Shown: piece by piece, positions 1 to 8,370 of the stretch
How the letters are laid out: every line of letters starts with the position of its first letter
Numbering within the stretch: the stretch's first letter is position 1
Source: CAZGZD01 sp964401915
GTDB taxonomy: Bacteria > Patescibacteriota > Microgenomatia > UBA1406 > GWC2-37-13
Length of the DNA: 45,757 bases
Assembly (NCBI GenBank): GCA_964401915.1
Contig: CAYOAI010000006.1
Coordinates: forward strand, 1 to 45,757
Reading direction: 5' to 3'
Notes under the pieces: model-generated
What the model was told of the DNA's origin: nothing
Seen by the model: the letters and a program-made list of their open reading frames with translations, nothing else
Databases searched by the model: none
Position numbers and translations under genes: made by a program

Positions 1-28
1 TTGCTATTTTTCTATCTTATAGTATAAT
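1..28 (+). promoter_or_regulatory. Promoter of the first small gene
   Basis: TTGCTA at 1-6, 16-nt spacer, TATAAT at 23-28. The -10 ends 6 nt before the ATG at 35, so the transcript should start at or very near the start codon. No Shine-Dalgarno sequence could fit. Confidence 0.55.
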
Positions 29-34
29 TAGTAA

Positions 35-358
35 ATGAGAGAGCGCAGGCCATTGTCAGCCAAAGAAAAAAGGGCAAAAGCAATAAATTCCGCCGAAAGA
101 CAAACAAAATCTTCTAGAAATTGGGCTATTGCATTTACTGGGCTTTCTGCACTAACCGAAGCAGCTGGAATGTCAGTTCCAGATAACTCCTTGTGGCAAG
201 CTCTATTGTCTAACACTGCTGGAGTGGTTGCCGCTACTTCATGGCTCCTAGGTCTATATAATGGTGCAAAATATACATACAGATATCACAACACAAATGA
301 TCTAAAAGCTAAATATGTGGCCAAACTCGGTAGCTGGGTTGGAAAAATTGACTTCTAA
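35..358 (+). CDS. Small hypothetical membrane protein (107 aa)
   Basis: I do not recognise a family. The N-terminal ~27 residues are rich in Arg and Lys (MRERRPLSAKEKRAKAINS), followed by two hydrophobic stretches at about residues 30-48 and 56-74 that could be membrane segments, and a polar tail with several Tyr and Lys residues. The positive N-terminus suggests it lies in the cytoplasm. The gene stands alone before ruvC with 62 nt between them. The ATG was chosen because a TATAAT box ends 6 nt upstream, a spacing repeated throughout the window. A small integral membrane protein is the most that can be said. Confidence 0.6.
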   Translation: MRERRPLSAKEKRAKAINSAERQTKSSRNWAIAFTGLSALTEAAGMSVPDNSLWQALLSNTAGVVAATSWLLGLYNGAKYTYRYHNTNDLKAKYVAKLGSWVGKIDF

Positions 359-420
359 GCTGCTTTAAATTACCTATATTTTTGTTTTTGTTCTACAAAA
401 ATTGCTACAATTAAGTAGTA

Positions 421-909
421 ATGATAATTCTTTCAATTGACTCTGGAGTAGAGCGCACAGGCTGGGCAATATTTGATAAAGATAAAAAGCACAAAGACGG
501 GTTTTCATATATTGCCTCCGGCCTGATTAAGACACCTGCAAGCCGCGATCACGCAACACGACTTGCTGATATTCATTCGGAAGTTGTCCAAATAATCAAA
601 AAGTACAGGCCAGAGCACATGGTGATTGAGCAGCTTTTTTTCTTCAAAAATCAAAAGACCGTGATATCGGTAGCCCAAGCACAGGGTGTAGTTCTCACCT
701 GCGCAACACTACATGGAGTCACAACCAGCTCTCTCACTCCTCTTGAGATTAAGCAAATCGTGACCGGTTATGGGCAAGCGGATAAAAAAGGAGTTCAGAA
801 AATGCTGAGTCTTACGCTTGGACTTGATGATGAGCTCAAACAAGATGATCAAGCAGATGCTATAGCTTGCGGGCTTGCATACTGTTATCTCAATAATCAG
901 CTACAATAA
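421..909 (+). CDS. ruvC: Crossover junction endodeoxyribonuclease RuvC
   Basis: RuvC is a dimeric, metal-dependent nuclease that resolves Holliday junctions made by RuvAB during recombination and repair in the cytoplasm. The 162-aa length is normal. The four acidic catalytic residues of the RNase H-like fold are visible: Asp7 in LSIDSG, Glu70 in VIEQLFF, and Asp143 and Asp146 in DDQADAIA near the C-terminus. The KNQKTVISVAQAQGV segment is the usual RuvC helix. ruvA and ruvB are not in this window. A TACAAT box at 406-411 lies 9 nt before the ATG, with TTGTTT 18 nt further up. gpmI follows after 7 nt. Confidence 0.95.
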   Translation: MIILSIDSGVERTGWAIFDKDKKHKDGFSYIASGLIKTPASRDHATRLADIHSEVVQIIKKYRPEHMVIEQLFFFKNQKTVISVAQAQGVVLTCATLHGVTTSSLTPLEIKQIVTGYGQADKKGVQKMLSLTLGLDDELKQDDQADAIACGLAYCYLNNQLQ

Positions 910-916
910 TAGGTAT

Positions 917-2551
917 ATGAACTCAGTACTGCTAATTGTGCTTGATGGATTTGGTATTGCGCCAGAGGGACCTGGCAATCCAATCAAGCTTTTAGATCTC
1001 CCGACTATAAGTTCACTATTCCACAGCTATCCCAACACGACGCTCAAGGCATCTGGAGAAGCGGTTGGATTGCCAGCCGGTGAGGTAGGCAACACAGAAG
1101 TGGGCCACATCAATCTTGGTGCTGGTCGAATAGTCTATCAGGACCTGCCGAGAATCAATATGAGTATTGCAGATGGCACATTTTACAAAAATCCAGAGTT
1201 TTTTAAAGCGGTCGAACATGTTAAGAAGACGGGTGGCACCCTACATCTTTTGGGACTGGCTGGGGAAGGATCAGTGCACTCAAGTCTTGACCATCTGTTT
1301 GCATTACTTTTCTTTGCTCGAGAAAATGGTATTGCGAACGTTGCCATTCATGTAATTACAGATGGACGAGACTCTCCACCCAAATCTGCGATAGAGGTGG
1401 TAAGTCGCATTGAGGAGAAAATTCATCAGCTTGGTATCGGACAGATTGCGAGCGTGATGGGAAGATACTTTGCCATGGATCGAGATCGTAGGTGGGAGCG
1501 AACAGAAAAAGCATACATATGTCTGACTCAGGGAACAACTATGGCGCCAAGTGCGGCTGACGCAATTTCCGCGTCATATGAGCAGGGCAAGACTGATGAA
1601 TTCATTGAGCCAATAAATATCGTCCCCGAAGGCAAATCGCCAATCCTTATTAAAGAGGGCGACAGTGTGGTATTTTACAACTTTCGCATAGATAGACCTC
1701 GTCAGTTGACCAAAGCGTTTGCCCTTGATGATTTTGCAGCGCAAGCAAATAAGACATTGTCCTTCGACCCCTACGCAGTAAAGTATCTTAAGACTCATCT
1801 TCCAAAAGAAGAAAGCGTCAGCCCCCCTTTCGTCCGTGGCCCCAAAATTGCAAATCTTGTATTTGTCACCATGACTGAATATGAGCGGGGACTGCCTGTT
1901 GACATGGCATTCCCGCCGATTGAGGTATCTATGCCACTTGGTCGAGTTCTTGCCGAAAGATCGCTGGCACAACTTCGTATGGCAGAGTCTGAGAAGGAGC
2001 GTTTTATTGGATTTTACTTCAATGGGCAGCGCGAAAATCTATACCCATATGAGGATCGCATTATAATACCTTCACCCAGAGTACCGACTTATGATTTGGC
2101 ACCAGAGATGTCAGCTGTTGAGCTAACAAAGACTCTGTCTGAAAAGCTCCAGTCGGAGTTGTACAGATTTGTTCTTATCAATTTTGCTAATGCTGATATG
2201 GTAGGGCATACAGGAAGCTTTGAAGCTTGTCAAAGAGCCCTACAGACTCTTGATAGCTGTCTTGCCAAGATTATTCAAATAGCCGAAGACACTCATTGTA
2301 CTATCCTCATCACAGCAGATCACGGCAATGTGGAACAGAAAATCAATCCGCAGACTGGCCAGCCTTCGACCGAACACACAGACAATCCTGTTCCATTTAT
2401 AGTTGTCGCCCCCCATCTAATGGGAAAAGTGACGAAGCTCCAGACAGGAATACTTGCCGATGTTGCCCCGACTATACTGAAGCTTTTGGATATTCCGAAG
2501 CCAGAGGATATGACCGGACGGAATTTACTGGAAGAATTGGGACGCGAGTAA
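917..2551 (+). CDS. gpmI: 2,3-bisphosphoglycerate-independent phosphoglycerate mutase
   Basis: Interconverts 3- and 2-phosphoglycerate in glycolysis through a phosphoenzyme, using two divalent metal ions. It belongs to the alkaline phosphatase superfamily; 544 aa is within the family range. Visible motifs are LLIVLDGFGI with metal ligand Asp10, GNTEVGH at 58-64, ITDGRDSPP, the Arg-rich MGRYFAMDRDRRWERTEKAY, and ITADHGN with EHTDNPVPF near the C-terminus. The nucleophile position, Ser in characterised enzymes (GNSEVGH), is Thr60 here. I start at ATG 917 rather than an in-frame upstream codon inside ruvC, because the domain begins there and TACAAT at 902-907 is 9 nt upstream. Confidence 0.95.
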   Translation: MNSVLLIVLDGFGIAPEGPGNPIKLLDLPTISSLFHSYPNTTLKASGEAVGLPAGEVGNTEVGHINLGAGRIVYQDLPRINMSIADGTFYKNPEFFKAVEHVKKTGGTLHLLGLAGEGSVHSSLDHLFALLFFARENGIANVAIHVITDGRDSPPKSAIEVVSRIEEKIHQLGIGQIASVMGRYFAMDRDRRWERTEKAYICLTQGTTMAPSAADAISASYEQGKTDEFIEPINIVPEGKSPILIKEGDSVVFYNFRIDRPRQLTKAFALDDFAAQANKTLSFDPYAVKYLKTHLPKEESVSPPFVRGPKIANLVFVTMTEYERGLPVDMAFPPIEVSMPLGRVLAERSLAQLRMAESEKERFIGFYFNGQRENLYPYEDRIIIPSPRVPTYDLAPEMSAVELTKTLSEKLQSELYRFVLINFANADMVGHTGSFEACQRALQTLDSCLAKIIQIAEDTHCTILITADHGNVEQKINPQTGQPSTEHTDNPVPFIVVAPHLMGKVTKLQTGILADVAPTILKLLDIPKPEDMTGRNLLEELGRE

Positions 2552-2566
2552 CATAGTTTTTAGATT

Positions 2567-2774
2567 GCCATATAGATCCAAATCGAAAAGCATACTCAAA
2601 TAGCAGATAGGAAGCCCATCTGACAAAATATTGAAATTTAGGCGGATTGCTGTGACAACCTAAAATATATTTGGATTGTCAGAAAAGCCTTTTTTTGCTC
2701 TTCTACTTAGACTGTTGTAATGGGCTAAAATAAAACCCAAAGCTAATTAGCAAACCAATCTATTGTCTGCTAAT
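2567..2774 (-). repeat. Spacer element, copy 1 (inverted relative to copy 2)
   Basis: This occupies most of the 304-nt gap between gpmI and the holA-like gene, where I find no ORF. Read on the minus strand it starts with a stem ATTAGCA/TGCTAAT around a 15-nt loop (2774 to 2746). It then aligns without gaps for about 132 nt to the plus strand from 6661, and with a 1-nt shift for about 75 nt more. My hand count is roughly 79 identities in the first 132 positions. A second stem, TGACAA/TTGTCA, is visible only in this copy. Function is unknown. Confidence 0.5.
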
Positions 2775-2855
2775 ATTGAGTCTTGTCAGGCGAGCTCAAA
2801 TACGCCACCCACATAGCTACCCTGATAGATAAAACCTGCTACAATGTAGAGGAGT

Positions 2856-3545
2856 ATGATTACTATAATATGTGGCGAAGATGTGGTGTCTTCTCGAGCA
2901 TACTTTCTTTCACTTTGTAATAAGTATGAGGAGGAAAAATCGACCGTCCAATATCTGACGTATTCCGAACTTCCACTTTTACTTGAGCAAGCACAATACT
3001 CAACCAACCTTTTTGATCAAAGGCAAGTTTTTGTAATTCAAAATCTCAATAAAGGTGTTTCTGCTAAATCAAAATCTACGCTTTCTTACCTTGAGCAAAT
3101 AGCCGGTGACGACTCTATTGTACTTATAGATTGGGAAGATGGTACGACTGCACGTCATCTCAAATTCGCTCACCTGGCTCGCGTCAAGGAGTTTAAGCCC
3201 GCAGCAAGTATTTTCAAACTTGCGGATAGCTGCTATCCAGGTAACCTGAGTGAGTTCGCAACAACCCTTTCGATACTTACCAAGCCCTCTGAGGAGATGT
3301 TGATTTATGTCGTACTTATGCGCCATATTCGAAATATCTTGCTTGCAGCTCTTGGGGATCCTCTTACTAAGTTGCAATCATGGCAAAGGGCAAGGATCCA
3401 AAGACAAGCAAAGCTATGGAAGCAGGACACTCTTATAGCATTTTACGACTCACTTCTTCGTATTGATATCTCACTCAAAAGTGGAAAAAATATCTATGGA
3501 ATCAAAAATTCCCTTGATATTGCAGCCTGTTTTTATTTAAGATAA
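2856..3545 (+). CDS. holA: DNA polymerase III delta subunit-like protein
   Basis: HolA (delta) opens the beta clamp in the replicative clamp-loader complex. The protein is short (229 aa against about 330-340 usually). It keeps the order of the family: an N-terminal ITIICGEDVVSSR strand and helix, a region matching the LFDQRQVFVIQNL segment, the VKEFKPAASIFKLADSCYPGN linker, and a C-terminal helical domain with LMRHIRNILLAA and a final SLDIAACFYLR like the family's collar domain. As in other delta subunits there is no Walker motif. TACAAT at 2840-2845 lies 10 nt before the ATG, and a GAGGAG at 2849-2854 almost touches the start. Assignment rests on remote similarity. Confidence 0.72.
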   Translation: MITIICGEDVVSSRAYFLSLCNKYEEEKSTVQYLTYSELPLLLEQAQYSTNLFDQRQVFVIQNLNKGVSAKSKSTLSYLEQIAGDDSIVLIDWEDGTTARHLKFAHLARVKEFKPAASIFKLADSCYPGNLSEFATTLSILTKPSEEMLIYVVLMRHIRNILLAALGDPLTKLQSWQRARIQRQAKLWKQDTLIAFYDSLLRIDISLKSGKNIYGIKNSLDIAACFYLR

Positions 3546-3556
3546 CATATACAAAT

Positions 3557-4918
3557 ATGCCTCAACTTAATCTATCCAGTTTTCACGATTACGATATTCG
3601 TGGCGTGTATCAGGAGGAGATTGACGAGAATTTTTACTACCACTTGGGCAAAGCAGTAGCACTGTATATTGGAGATGGCCCAATTGCCGTAGGCCATGAT
3701 GCTCGAACATCTTCACCTACCCTTACTGCCGCGCTCATTGAAGGAATCACAGATTATGGAGTAGACGTTGTCTCACTTGGCCAAATCTCGACCGAGATGC
3801 ACAATTTTGCATGTGGCAAATATGGCTTCGCGGCCAACATAGCAGTCACAGCCTCTCACAATCCTGGAAAATATAATGGAGCAAAGATTGCAAAACGAGG
3901 AGTAATTCCACTACATAGCGGATTTGGTTTGCCCGCAATTAAGAAACTTATCGTCCAGGACTTACCCAAGTCCAGCGTAAAGGGAACAGTGACAACTCAA
4001 GACATCTTCAAGGAGTGGATTGAGCACTGCCTTACGTTTATCAAAAAAGACACGCTAAAGCCCTTCAAGGTAATTGTTGATGGCGGTAATGGTATGGGAG
4101 GGCCTTCATGGATGGCGATGCAGAATGAATTACCTTGCGAGATTGTACCTATGTATCTTGACCCAGATGGCACATTTCCAAATCATGAAGCAAATCCACT
4201 AAAAGACGAAAATACTCGCGAGCTACAGGAGCGAATTAAAAAAGAAGGGGCAGATCTTGGCATTGCACTCGATGGTGATGCAGACCGCATATTTTTTATT
4301 GATGAGACCGGCACTAAGCTGTCAGGCACGGTGACAACCGCCATACTTGCCTCTCACTTTTTAAAACATGAAAAAGGTTATATCCTCTACAACGCAATAT
4401 GTGGAAGAATAGTCAAAGAGACCACGCTTGCGCTTGGTGGCACACCGCTTCGCACACGGGTGGGTCACTCGTTTATCAAGGAGGCTATGAAAAAATATGA
4501 TGGAATTGTAGCCGGTGAACACTCAGGACATTTTTACTTTAGAGATTGTTTTTACGCCGAGTCAACTCTTATTGCCGGTCTTCTCATAATGCAGTTTATG
4601 AGTGATGAAAATGTGACTCTATCCTCCATACGGAAACAGTTTGATATCTACCCCGAGTCAGGAGAGATCAACTTTGTCGTTAAGGATAGAGATATGGCCG
4701 CACAAAATATAAAGGAAAAATATCAAAAAGAAGCTACGGAATTTGACGAGCTTGATGGATACAGCTTTTGGTACCCAGATTGGTGGTTCAATGTGCGCCT
4801 CTCCAAAACTGAGCCCTTACTCCGCTTAAATATTGAGGCAGACAATGAGTCTATACTTGAGGAGAAAGTAAAGATATTGAGCACAGATCTTGAAAACATG
4901 GGAGCCCTACATAAATAG
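3557..4918 (+). CDS. Phosphomannomutase/phosphoglucomutase (alpha-D-phosphohexomutase)
   Basis: Moves phosphate between C1 and C6 of glucose or mannose, feeding nucleotide-sugar and envelope polysaccharide synthesis. The 453-aa protein has all four family motifs: the phosphoserine loop TASHNP (Ser100), the magnesium loop DGDADR (Asp239, Asp241, Asp243), the sugar-specificity loop GEHSGH (320-325; Glu321 and Ser323), and a C-terminal phosphate-binding RLSKTEPLLR. The GEHSGH loop fits the bifunctional PMM/PGM group, not phosphoglucosamine mutase. It follows the holA-like gene by 11 nt. Whether glucose or mannose is preferred cannot be read from sequence. Confidence 0.93.
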   Translation: MPQLNLSSFHDYDIRGVYQEEIDENFYYHLGKAVALYIGDGPIAVGHDARTSSPTLTAALIEGITDYGVDVVSLGQISTEMHNFACGKYGFAANIAVTASHNPGKYNGAKIAKRGVIPLHSGFGLPAIKKLIVQDLPKSSVKGTVTTQDIFKEWIEHCLTFIKKDTLKPFKVIVDGGNGMGGPSWMAMQNELPCEIVPMYLDPDGTFPNHEANPLKDENTRELQERIKKEGADLGIALDGDADRIFFIDETGTKLSGTVTTAILASHFLKHEKGYILYNAICGRIVKETTLALGGTPLRTRVGHSFIKEAMKKYDGIVAGEHSGHFYFRDCFYAESTLIAGLLIMQFMSDENVTLSSIRKQFDIYPESGEINFVVKDRDMAAQNIKEKYQKEATEFDELDGYSFWYPDWWFNVRLSKTEPLLRLNIEADNESILEEKVKILSTDLENMGALHK

Positions 4919-4925
4919 CCTATAG

Positions 4926-4953
4926 TTGAATTTAATAAAAAAGGCAGTATAAT
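4926..4953 (+). promoter_or_regulatory. Promoter of the 545-aa membrane protein gene
   Basis: TTGAAT at 4926-4931, 16-nt spacer, TATAAT at 4948-4953. The ATG at 4966 is 12 nt after the -10, so the leader would be only about 5 nt. Confidence 0.55.
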
Positions 4954-4965
4954 AAAGTTAAGAAT

Positions 4966-6603
4966 ATGGATACTGATATAGCCGTAATCAAGGATAAGAA
5001 TAAAATCGACCTTTCGCCAATCACTCTTGCACTTCTTGATCAAATCAAATCTATTCCACGAAAAAAACTACCCGACGAGACCTCAAGAATATCGGTGTCG
5101 CAGACTGCGGCTTTTTTCGCAATAGCTTATGAAAAGCTCAGAAATGCTATTGAGTACCGCGAGGCTCATCTTATGCGCCGAGCAGCTATCGAGCGAATAC
5201 TTAAGCGTCGACTGACTCTTAATCCGCAAGGCGATGGAGAAGCTGAAAATCTGATACGTGAGATACTGTGGGCGCGCTATGCACCCAATGAATCGCTCGG
5301 AGAGCACGATGTTGAGGTGATTCAAAAAATCATCGATAAGTACATATACCTTCGCAGCTATCTGCTTGGCGGACAGACCGAAAAGAAAAAGGCCTATTTT
5401 AGTGTATTTTTATTTGACCTTTTGACCTGCGAGATTGAAGAGACGCTTTCTCCTGAGGAAGCCCAACGCAATGCTCAGTTTACATATTTTATCTTTCAGG
5501 TTCTAAAGGGTAAAGTGAGAATAGAGGGTGCCACACAGGAAAAACACGACGCCTACTTATACATATCGGTCGAGCGTGCGTTTGCCAAAAATGACAATGC
5601 ATATCTTAGGTATCACCTCTACACACTTTCAAAATTACAGCTCAAGGAGGTGTCACGCGACAAGCTCGACCAGCTGGCGGCGACAATGCCTGCTCTTTTT
5701 ACTGATATCGACAAAATCATCAGCAACCCCCACTCAAACCGAATCTTTCTTTTTGTCAGGCGCTATATCCCACCTTTTCATATCTTGTTCGACCTGATTC
5801 GCCAAGAGCCAAGCTACAAAATAAGTGTTCTTCTTGAAGATCGAGAAAAGCTATGGACTGCTCTTGAGAAGATCTGCAGAGAAAAATATGCACTTACACA
5901 GACAAAGCTCAATGGCTTAGCCGTCAAGGCAATCATATACATATTTCTTACCAAGATGATATTTGCAGTCATTCTTGAATACCCACTATCACTTTACTTT
6001 TATAATGAGGTAAATCCTTGGTCAATAGCGATAAACGCACTATTTCCCGCACTTCTTATGTTTCTTATCGTGGGCCTGACTCGCGTGCCAGGCGCCGACA
6101 ACACTCGACGTATATTTGAGAGAGTTGTGGATATCATAGATGCTGATAAGTCATTTGAGACAGGAGTTGCACTCATCACCAAAAGTCGCAAAGTGCGCCG
6201 CCCGACTCTGATATTTGCGTTCACTGTATTTTATAGTCTTACCTTTATCATCACCTTTTGGTTTTTACACCTAATTCTTACTTCTAGCTTGCTTAAGTTC
6301 AACCTAATAAGCGAGACAATTTTTATACTTTTTGTCTCTCTTGTTGCCTTTTTTTCCTATAGAATACGCCAAGTTGCCAAGCAGTATTTACTACGTGAGA
6401 AAGATAGTATCTTTCGTCCCTTTACCGACTTTTTCTTTATGCCGATTTTGTCAGTGGGCAAAGTCTTGTCAAGCGGCATATCCAAAATCAACATCTTCGG
6501 ATTTGTATTCGACTTTTTTATAGAAGCTCCTTTTAAGCTTATTGTTGAAGTCGTGGAAGAATGGGTAAGGTTTGTGAGGGAAAGACGCGAAGAGATTATC
6601 TAA
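4966..6603 (+). CDS. Large conserved-looking membrane protein of unknown function
   Basis: I do not recognise a named family. The 545-aa protein has a soluble helical N-terminal half (about 1-310) rich in Arg/Lys and Glu, then four hydrophobic segments at about 316-345, 351-373, 413-440 and 447-466. Between the second and third is a charged loop (380-412). After the fourth comes an amphipathic C-terminal part with SIFRPFTDFFFMPIL and a charged end, EEWVRFVRERREEII. No signal peptide or catalytic motif is visible. Position alone does not suggest a role. Similar membrane proteins with a large cytoplasmic N-terminus occur in other Patescibacteria, to my recollection only. Coding is certain from length and uniform composition. 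Confidence 0.85.
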   Translation: MDTDIAVIKDKNKIDLSPITLALLDQIKSIPRKKLPDETSRISVSQTAAFFAIAYEKLRNAIEYREAHLMRRAAIERILKRRLTLNPQGDGEAENLIREILWARYAPNESLGEHDVEVIQKIIDKYIYLRSYLLGGQTEKKKAYFSVFLFDLLTCEIEETLSPEEAQRNAQFTYFIFQVLKGKVRIEGATQEKHDAYLYISVERAFAKNDNAYLRYHLYTLSKLQLKEVSRDKLDQLAATMPALFTDIDKIISNPHSNRIFLFVRRYIPPFHILFDLIRQEPSYKISVLLEDREKLWTALEKICREKYALTQTKLNGLAVKAIIYIFLTKMIFAVILEYPLSLYFYNEVNPWSIAINALFPALLMFLIVGLTRVPGADNTRRIFERVVDIIDADKSFETGVALITKSRKVRRPTLIFAFTVFYSLTFIITFWFLHLILTSSLLKFNLISETIFILFVSLVAFFSYRIRQVAKQYLLREKDSIFRPFTDFFFMPILSVGKVLSSGISKINIFGFVFDFFIEAPFKLIVEVVEEWVRFVRERREEII

Positions 6604-6660
6604 AAATCTCACTTAGAGCATTGCAAAAGTACAATCCTAGAATTCGGACTTTTCAGTCAA

Positions 6661-6689
6661 ATTAGCAGATAAAGACTTTTTCTGCTAAT
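6661..6689. repeat. Perfect 9-bp inverted repeat
   Basis: ATTAGCAGA at 6661-6669 pairs with TCTGCTAAT at 6681-6689 around an 11-nt loop. No T-run follows on either strand, so it is not a good intrinsic terminator. It forms the head of spacer element copy 2, and copy 1 has the same hairpin at 2746-2774. Confidence 0.7.
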
Positions 6690-6866
6690 CAAGGCTAAGT
6701 TCACATACGGACTGTCAGAGCAATCTAATCTAGCCATTAAAATTAGGCTTTATTGACAATCTAAATCACTTTCAGCTTACTGCAACAATCCGTAGAATTA
6801 CTCACTTCTGGCAGTAGCCACCTTTAATTGCTGTTTAGCTCCTACTTTTACTTTGGCCCCTTATAT
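6661..6866 (+). repeat. Spacer element, copy 2
   Basis: Lies in the 346-nt non-coding gap between two convergent genes (6603 and 6950). It aligns with the minus strand of 2567-2774. The head hairpin span is 29 nt in both copies, the next block is 55 nt in both, and a block from AGGCTTT to AATCCG is 48 nt in both with about 35 identities. The best-conserved pieces are the head hairpin, the TGACAATC-AAAT block and the AATCCG end. The rest of the gap (6604-6660, 6867-6949) shows nothing I can name. Confidence 0.5.
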
Positions 6867-6949
6867 AAGTCCAATGTAGCGCTTGTTGCTTAAATCTAAG
6901 TATAGTTGATCTACTTGAAGTCTATAAAAAAATAAGATCGAGGTCGGAA

Positions 6950-7663
6950 TTAGTACTGTGCGTAGGTGTTGATCTTAGCTTTTGCTTTTAGATCAGTGAT
7001 GAGTTTTTGAACCTCCTCACCCAGTTTTTGATTTTCAATCTGAGCCTTCGCTTGTTTTTTAAGGTCTTCTTCTTTTGTATCTTTTGGCAGCGCCTCTTTG
7101 TTCTTCTCTAGGAAGTCAGCAACCTCCTTATCGCTTACCTTTAGCTTATTTGCTAAAAGTTTTTGTAGTAAAATTTGAATGCGAGTCTGATTTACAATAT
7201 AGTCTCGTGTAAGTCCTTGTGCTGCAAGCGCTGCTTCAAGAGTTTGTCCTTGCGCTTTGAGCTGATCTTCGATCTTTTTTATCTCAGAGTCAATTTCTTT
7301 GTCAGTCGCAGTGGAACCTTTGGCTTGAGCCTCATCAATTATAAGTTGCTGAGTAACCAGAGAATCTAAAGTCTGTTTGCCATATTGCATCTCAAGCTGC
7401 TGGACTACAGCAGACCTAAATATCGGTTTGCCATTCACAGTAGCCGCCACGAACTTTCCTTTGTAGTAGTAGACAAGTGCCCCGAGAATAAGTACCACAA
7501 GTATACCAAGTGTAAGTGCTCTTCTTTGCTTTTCTGTAAGACTTGATAGGGGAGATTGGAAGACCGCCTGAACTTCTTGCTTCTTGATTGAATCAGCTTT
7601 TGCAGCTGGTGCTTTTTTTGCTCTTGTTGGAGATTTTTTAGCTACTGCTTTTTTTACGGCCAT
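6950..7663 (-). CDS. Membrane-anchored SurA N-terminal-like protein without a PPIase domain
   Basis: The 237-aa protein has a basic Lys/Ala-rich cytoplasmic tail, one membrane segment (about residues 55-72, LTLGILVVLILGALVYYY), and an outside domain beginning ATVNGKPIFRSAVVQQLEMQYG. This is the typical start of the SurA/PrsA chaperone fold, with helices such as LVTQQLIIDEAQAKG and LTRDYIVNQTRIQILLQKLL. Family members usually carry a parvulin PPIase domain after this region; I see none, so it is more likely a holdase chaperone for secreted proteins. I start at ATG 7663, because TATAAT on the minus strand (7675-7670) ends 6 nt before it; the longer reading begins upstream of that box. Confidence 0.78.
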   Translation of the reverse strand: MAVKKAVAKKSPTRAKKAPAAKADSIKKQEVQAVFQSPLSSLTEKQRRALTLGILVVLILGALVYYYKGKFVAATVNGKPIFRSAVVQQLEMQYGKQTLDSLVTQQLIIDEAQAKGSTATDKEIDSEIKKIEDQLKAQGQTLEAALAAQGLTRDYIVNQTRIQILLQKLLANKLKVSDKEVADFLEKNKEALPKDTKEEDLKKQAKAQIENQKLGEEVQKLITDLKAKAKINTYAQY

Positions 7664-7699
7664 CTGATGATTATAACACAAAAATTATAAGTCAACACT

Positions 7700-8218
7700 T
7701 TATCTTCTGCTATTTGCCCCAATTGTCGCCACACTATTCAGTTCAGTAGGGGTTGCTGCTAATTGACTATTTCTATCATCAAGTGGACTCATTCTGGTTG
7801 CAACCTCATCAGCCAGTTCACCAACTGCTGGATCAAAATTTCTATCTTCTGAGATTAATTGATCTCTATCATCTTCCAAATAACCTTTCCTTACAAATAC
7901 ACGCCTTACGACTACTTGTCTTTCCTCAACAGCTTCAGGAATATTACGTCCGAAAAGCCTTTTTACTGCTCTTCTCCGAATAACTTCAAGTTCTCTATCA
8001 TATGCGACTACAACCTGTCCTCCTTTAAAATCTGTAATTACTTCAAGTCGTCGTCGGCTTTCATTGCCCCGTCTTTGTATTACGGTCTGAACAGTTGGCC
8101 CGCGCTCCGTAGAACTTAAAGCTTCTATAAATTTTACAGGTGAGGCAACTTCAACTAAATGCCTATGTGACTCAACATACGTAGCCCAATCAAATACGCC
8201 AATTAGCCTCCTTTCCAT
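7700..8218 (-). CDS. Hypothetical protein (172 aa)
   Basis: I do not recognise a family. It is soluble and highly charged, with many Arg residues in the central part (EVIRRRAVKRLFGR, RQVVVRRVFVRKG) in beta-strand-like patterns, and a low-complexity acidic-to-polar C-terminus from about residue 120. The start was set at ATG 8218: TATAAT on minus (8230-8225) lies 6 nt upstream, with TTTACA 18 nt before it. A longer in-frame reading to 8290 would pass through this promoter and a duplicated tRNA end, so I reject it. The gene follows the tRNA-Arg/tRNA-Lys pair on the same strand. Confidence 0.6.
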   Translation of the reverse strand: MERRLIGVFDWATYVESHRHLVEVASPVKFIEALSSTERGPTVQTVIQRRGNESRRRLEVITDFKGGQVVVAYDRELEVIRRRAVKRLFGRNIPEAVEERQVVVRRVFVRKGYLEDDRDQLISEDRNFDPAVGELADEVATRMSPLDDRNSQLAATPTELNSVATIGANSRR

Positions 8219-8261
8219 GCGCAGATTATAGCAAAGGAAAAGAATATCTGTAAAGAATGAA

Positions 8262-8368
8262 TGTGAGCCTGCAGGGACTTGGTTCGACATTGCTCACCAT
8301 AAACTTCTCGTCCCTGATTCTTTCTTCATTTCTTGTTGCTTGCACTGAGCGAGCAACGTGAGTCGAAG
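8262..8368 (-). repeat. 107-bp unit after tRNA-Lys: hairpin pair plus 18-bp tRNA end duplication
   Basis: Directly after the 3' end of tRNA-Lys (minus strand) is an 89-nt insert (8368-8280). An exact copy of the last 18 bp of the tRNA region, AGTCCCTGCAGGCTCACA, follows at 8279-8262; the original is at 8386-8369. The insert aligns without gaps to the one after tRNA-Val (14638-14726). It holds two oppositely oriented hairpins with a shared core TGAGC...GTCGAA, one near each end. The closing pairs of the distal hairpin are TGG/CCA here and TCC/GGA at tRNA-Val, a compensated double change. Confidence 0.8.
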
Positions 8369-8370
8369 TG

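Noticed and set aside
875..916. Upstream extension of gpmI by 14 residues
   Set aside because: It overlaps the ruvC end, adds residues not belonging to the family, and passes the -10 box at 902-907.
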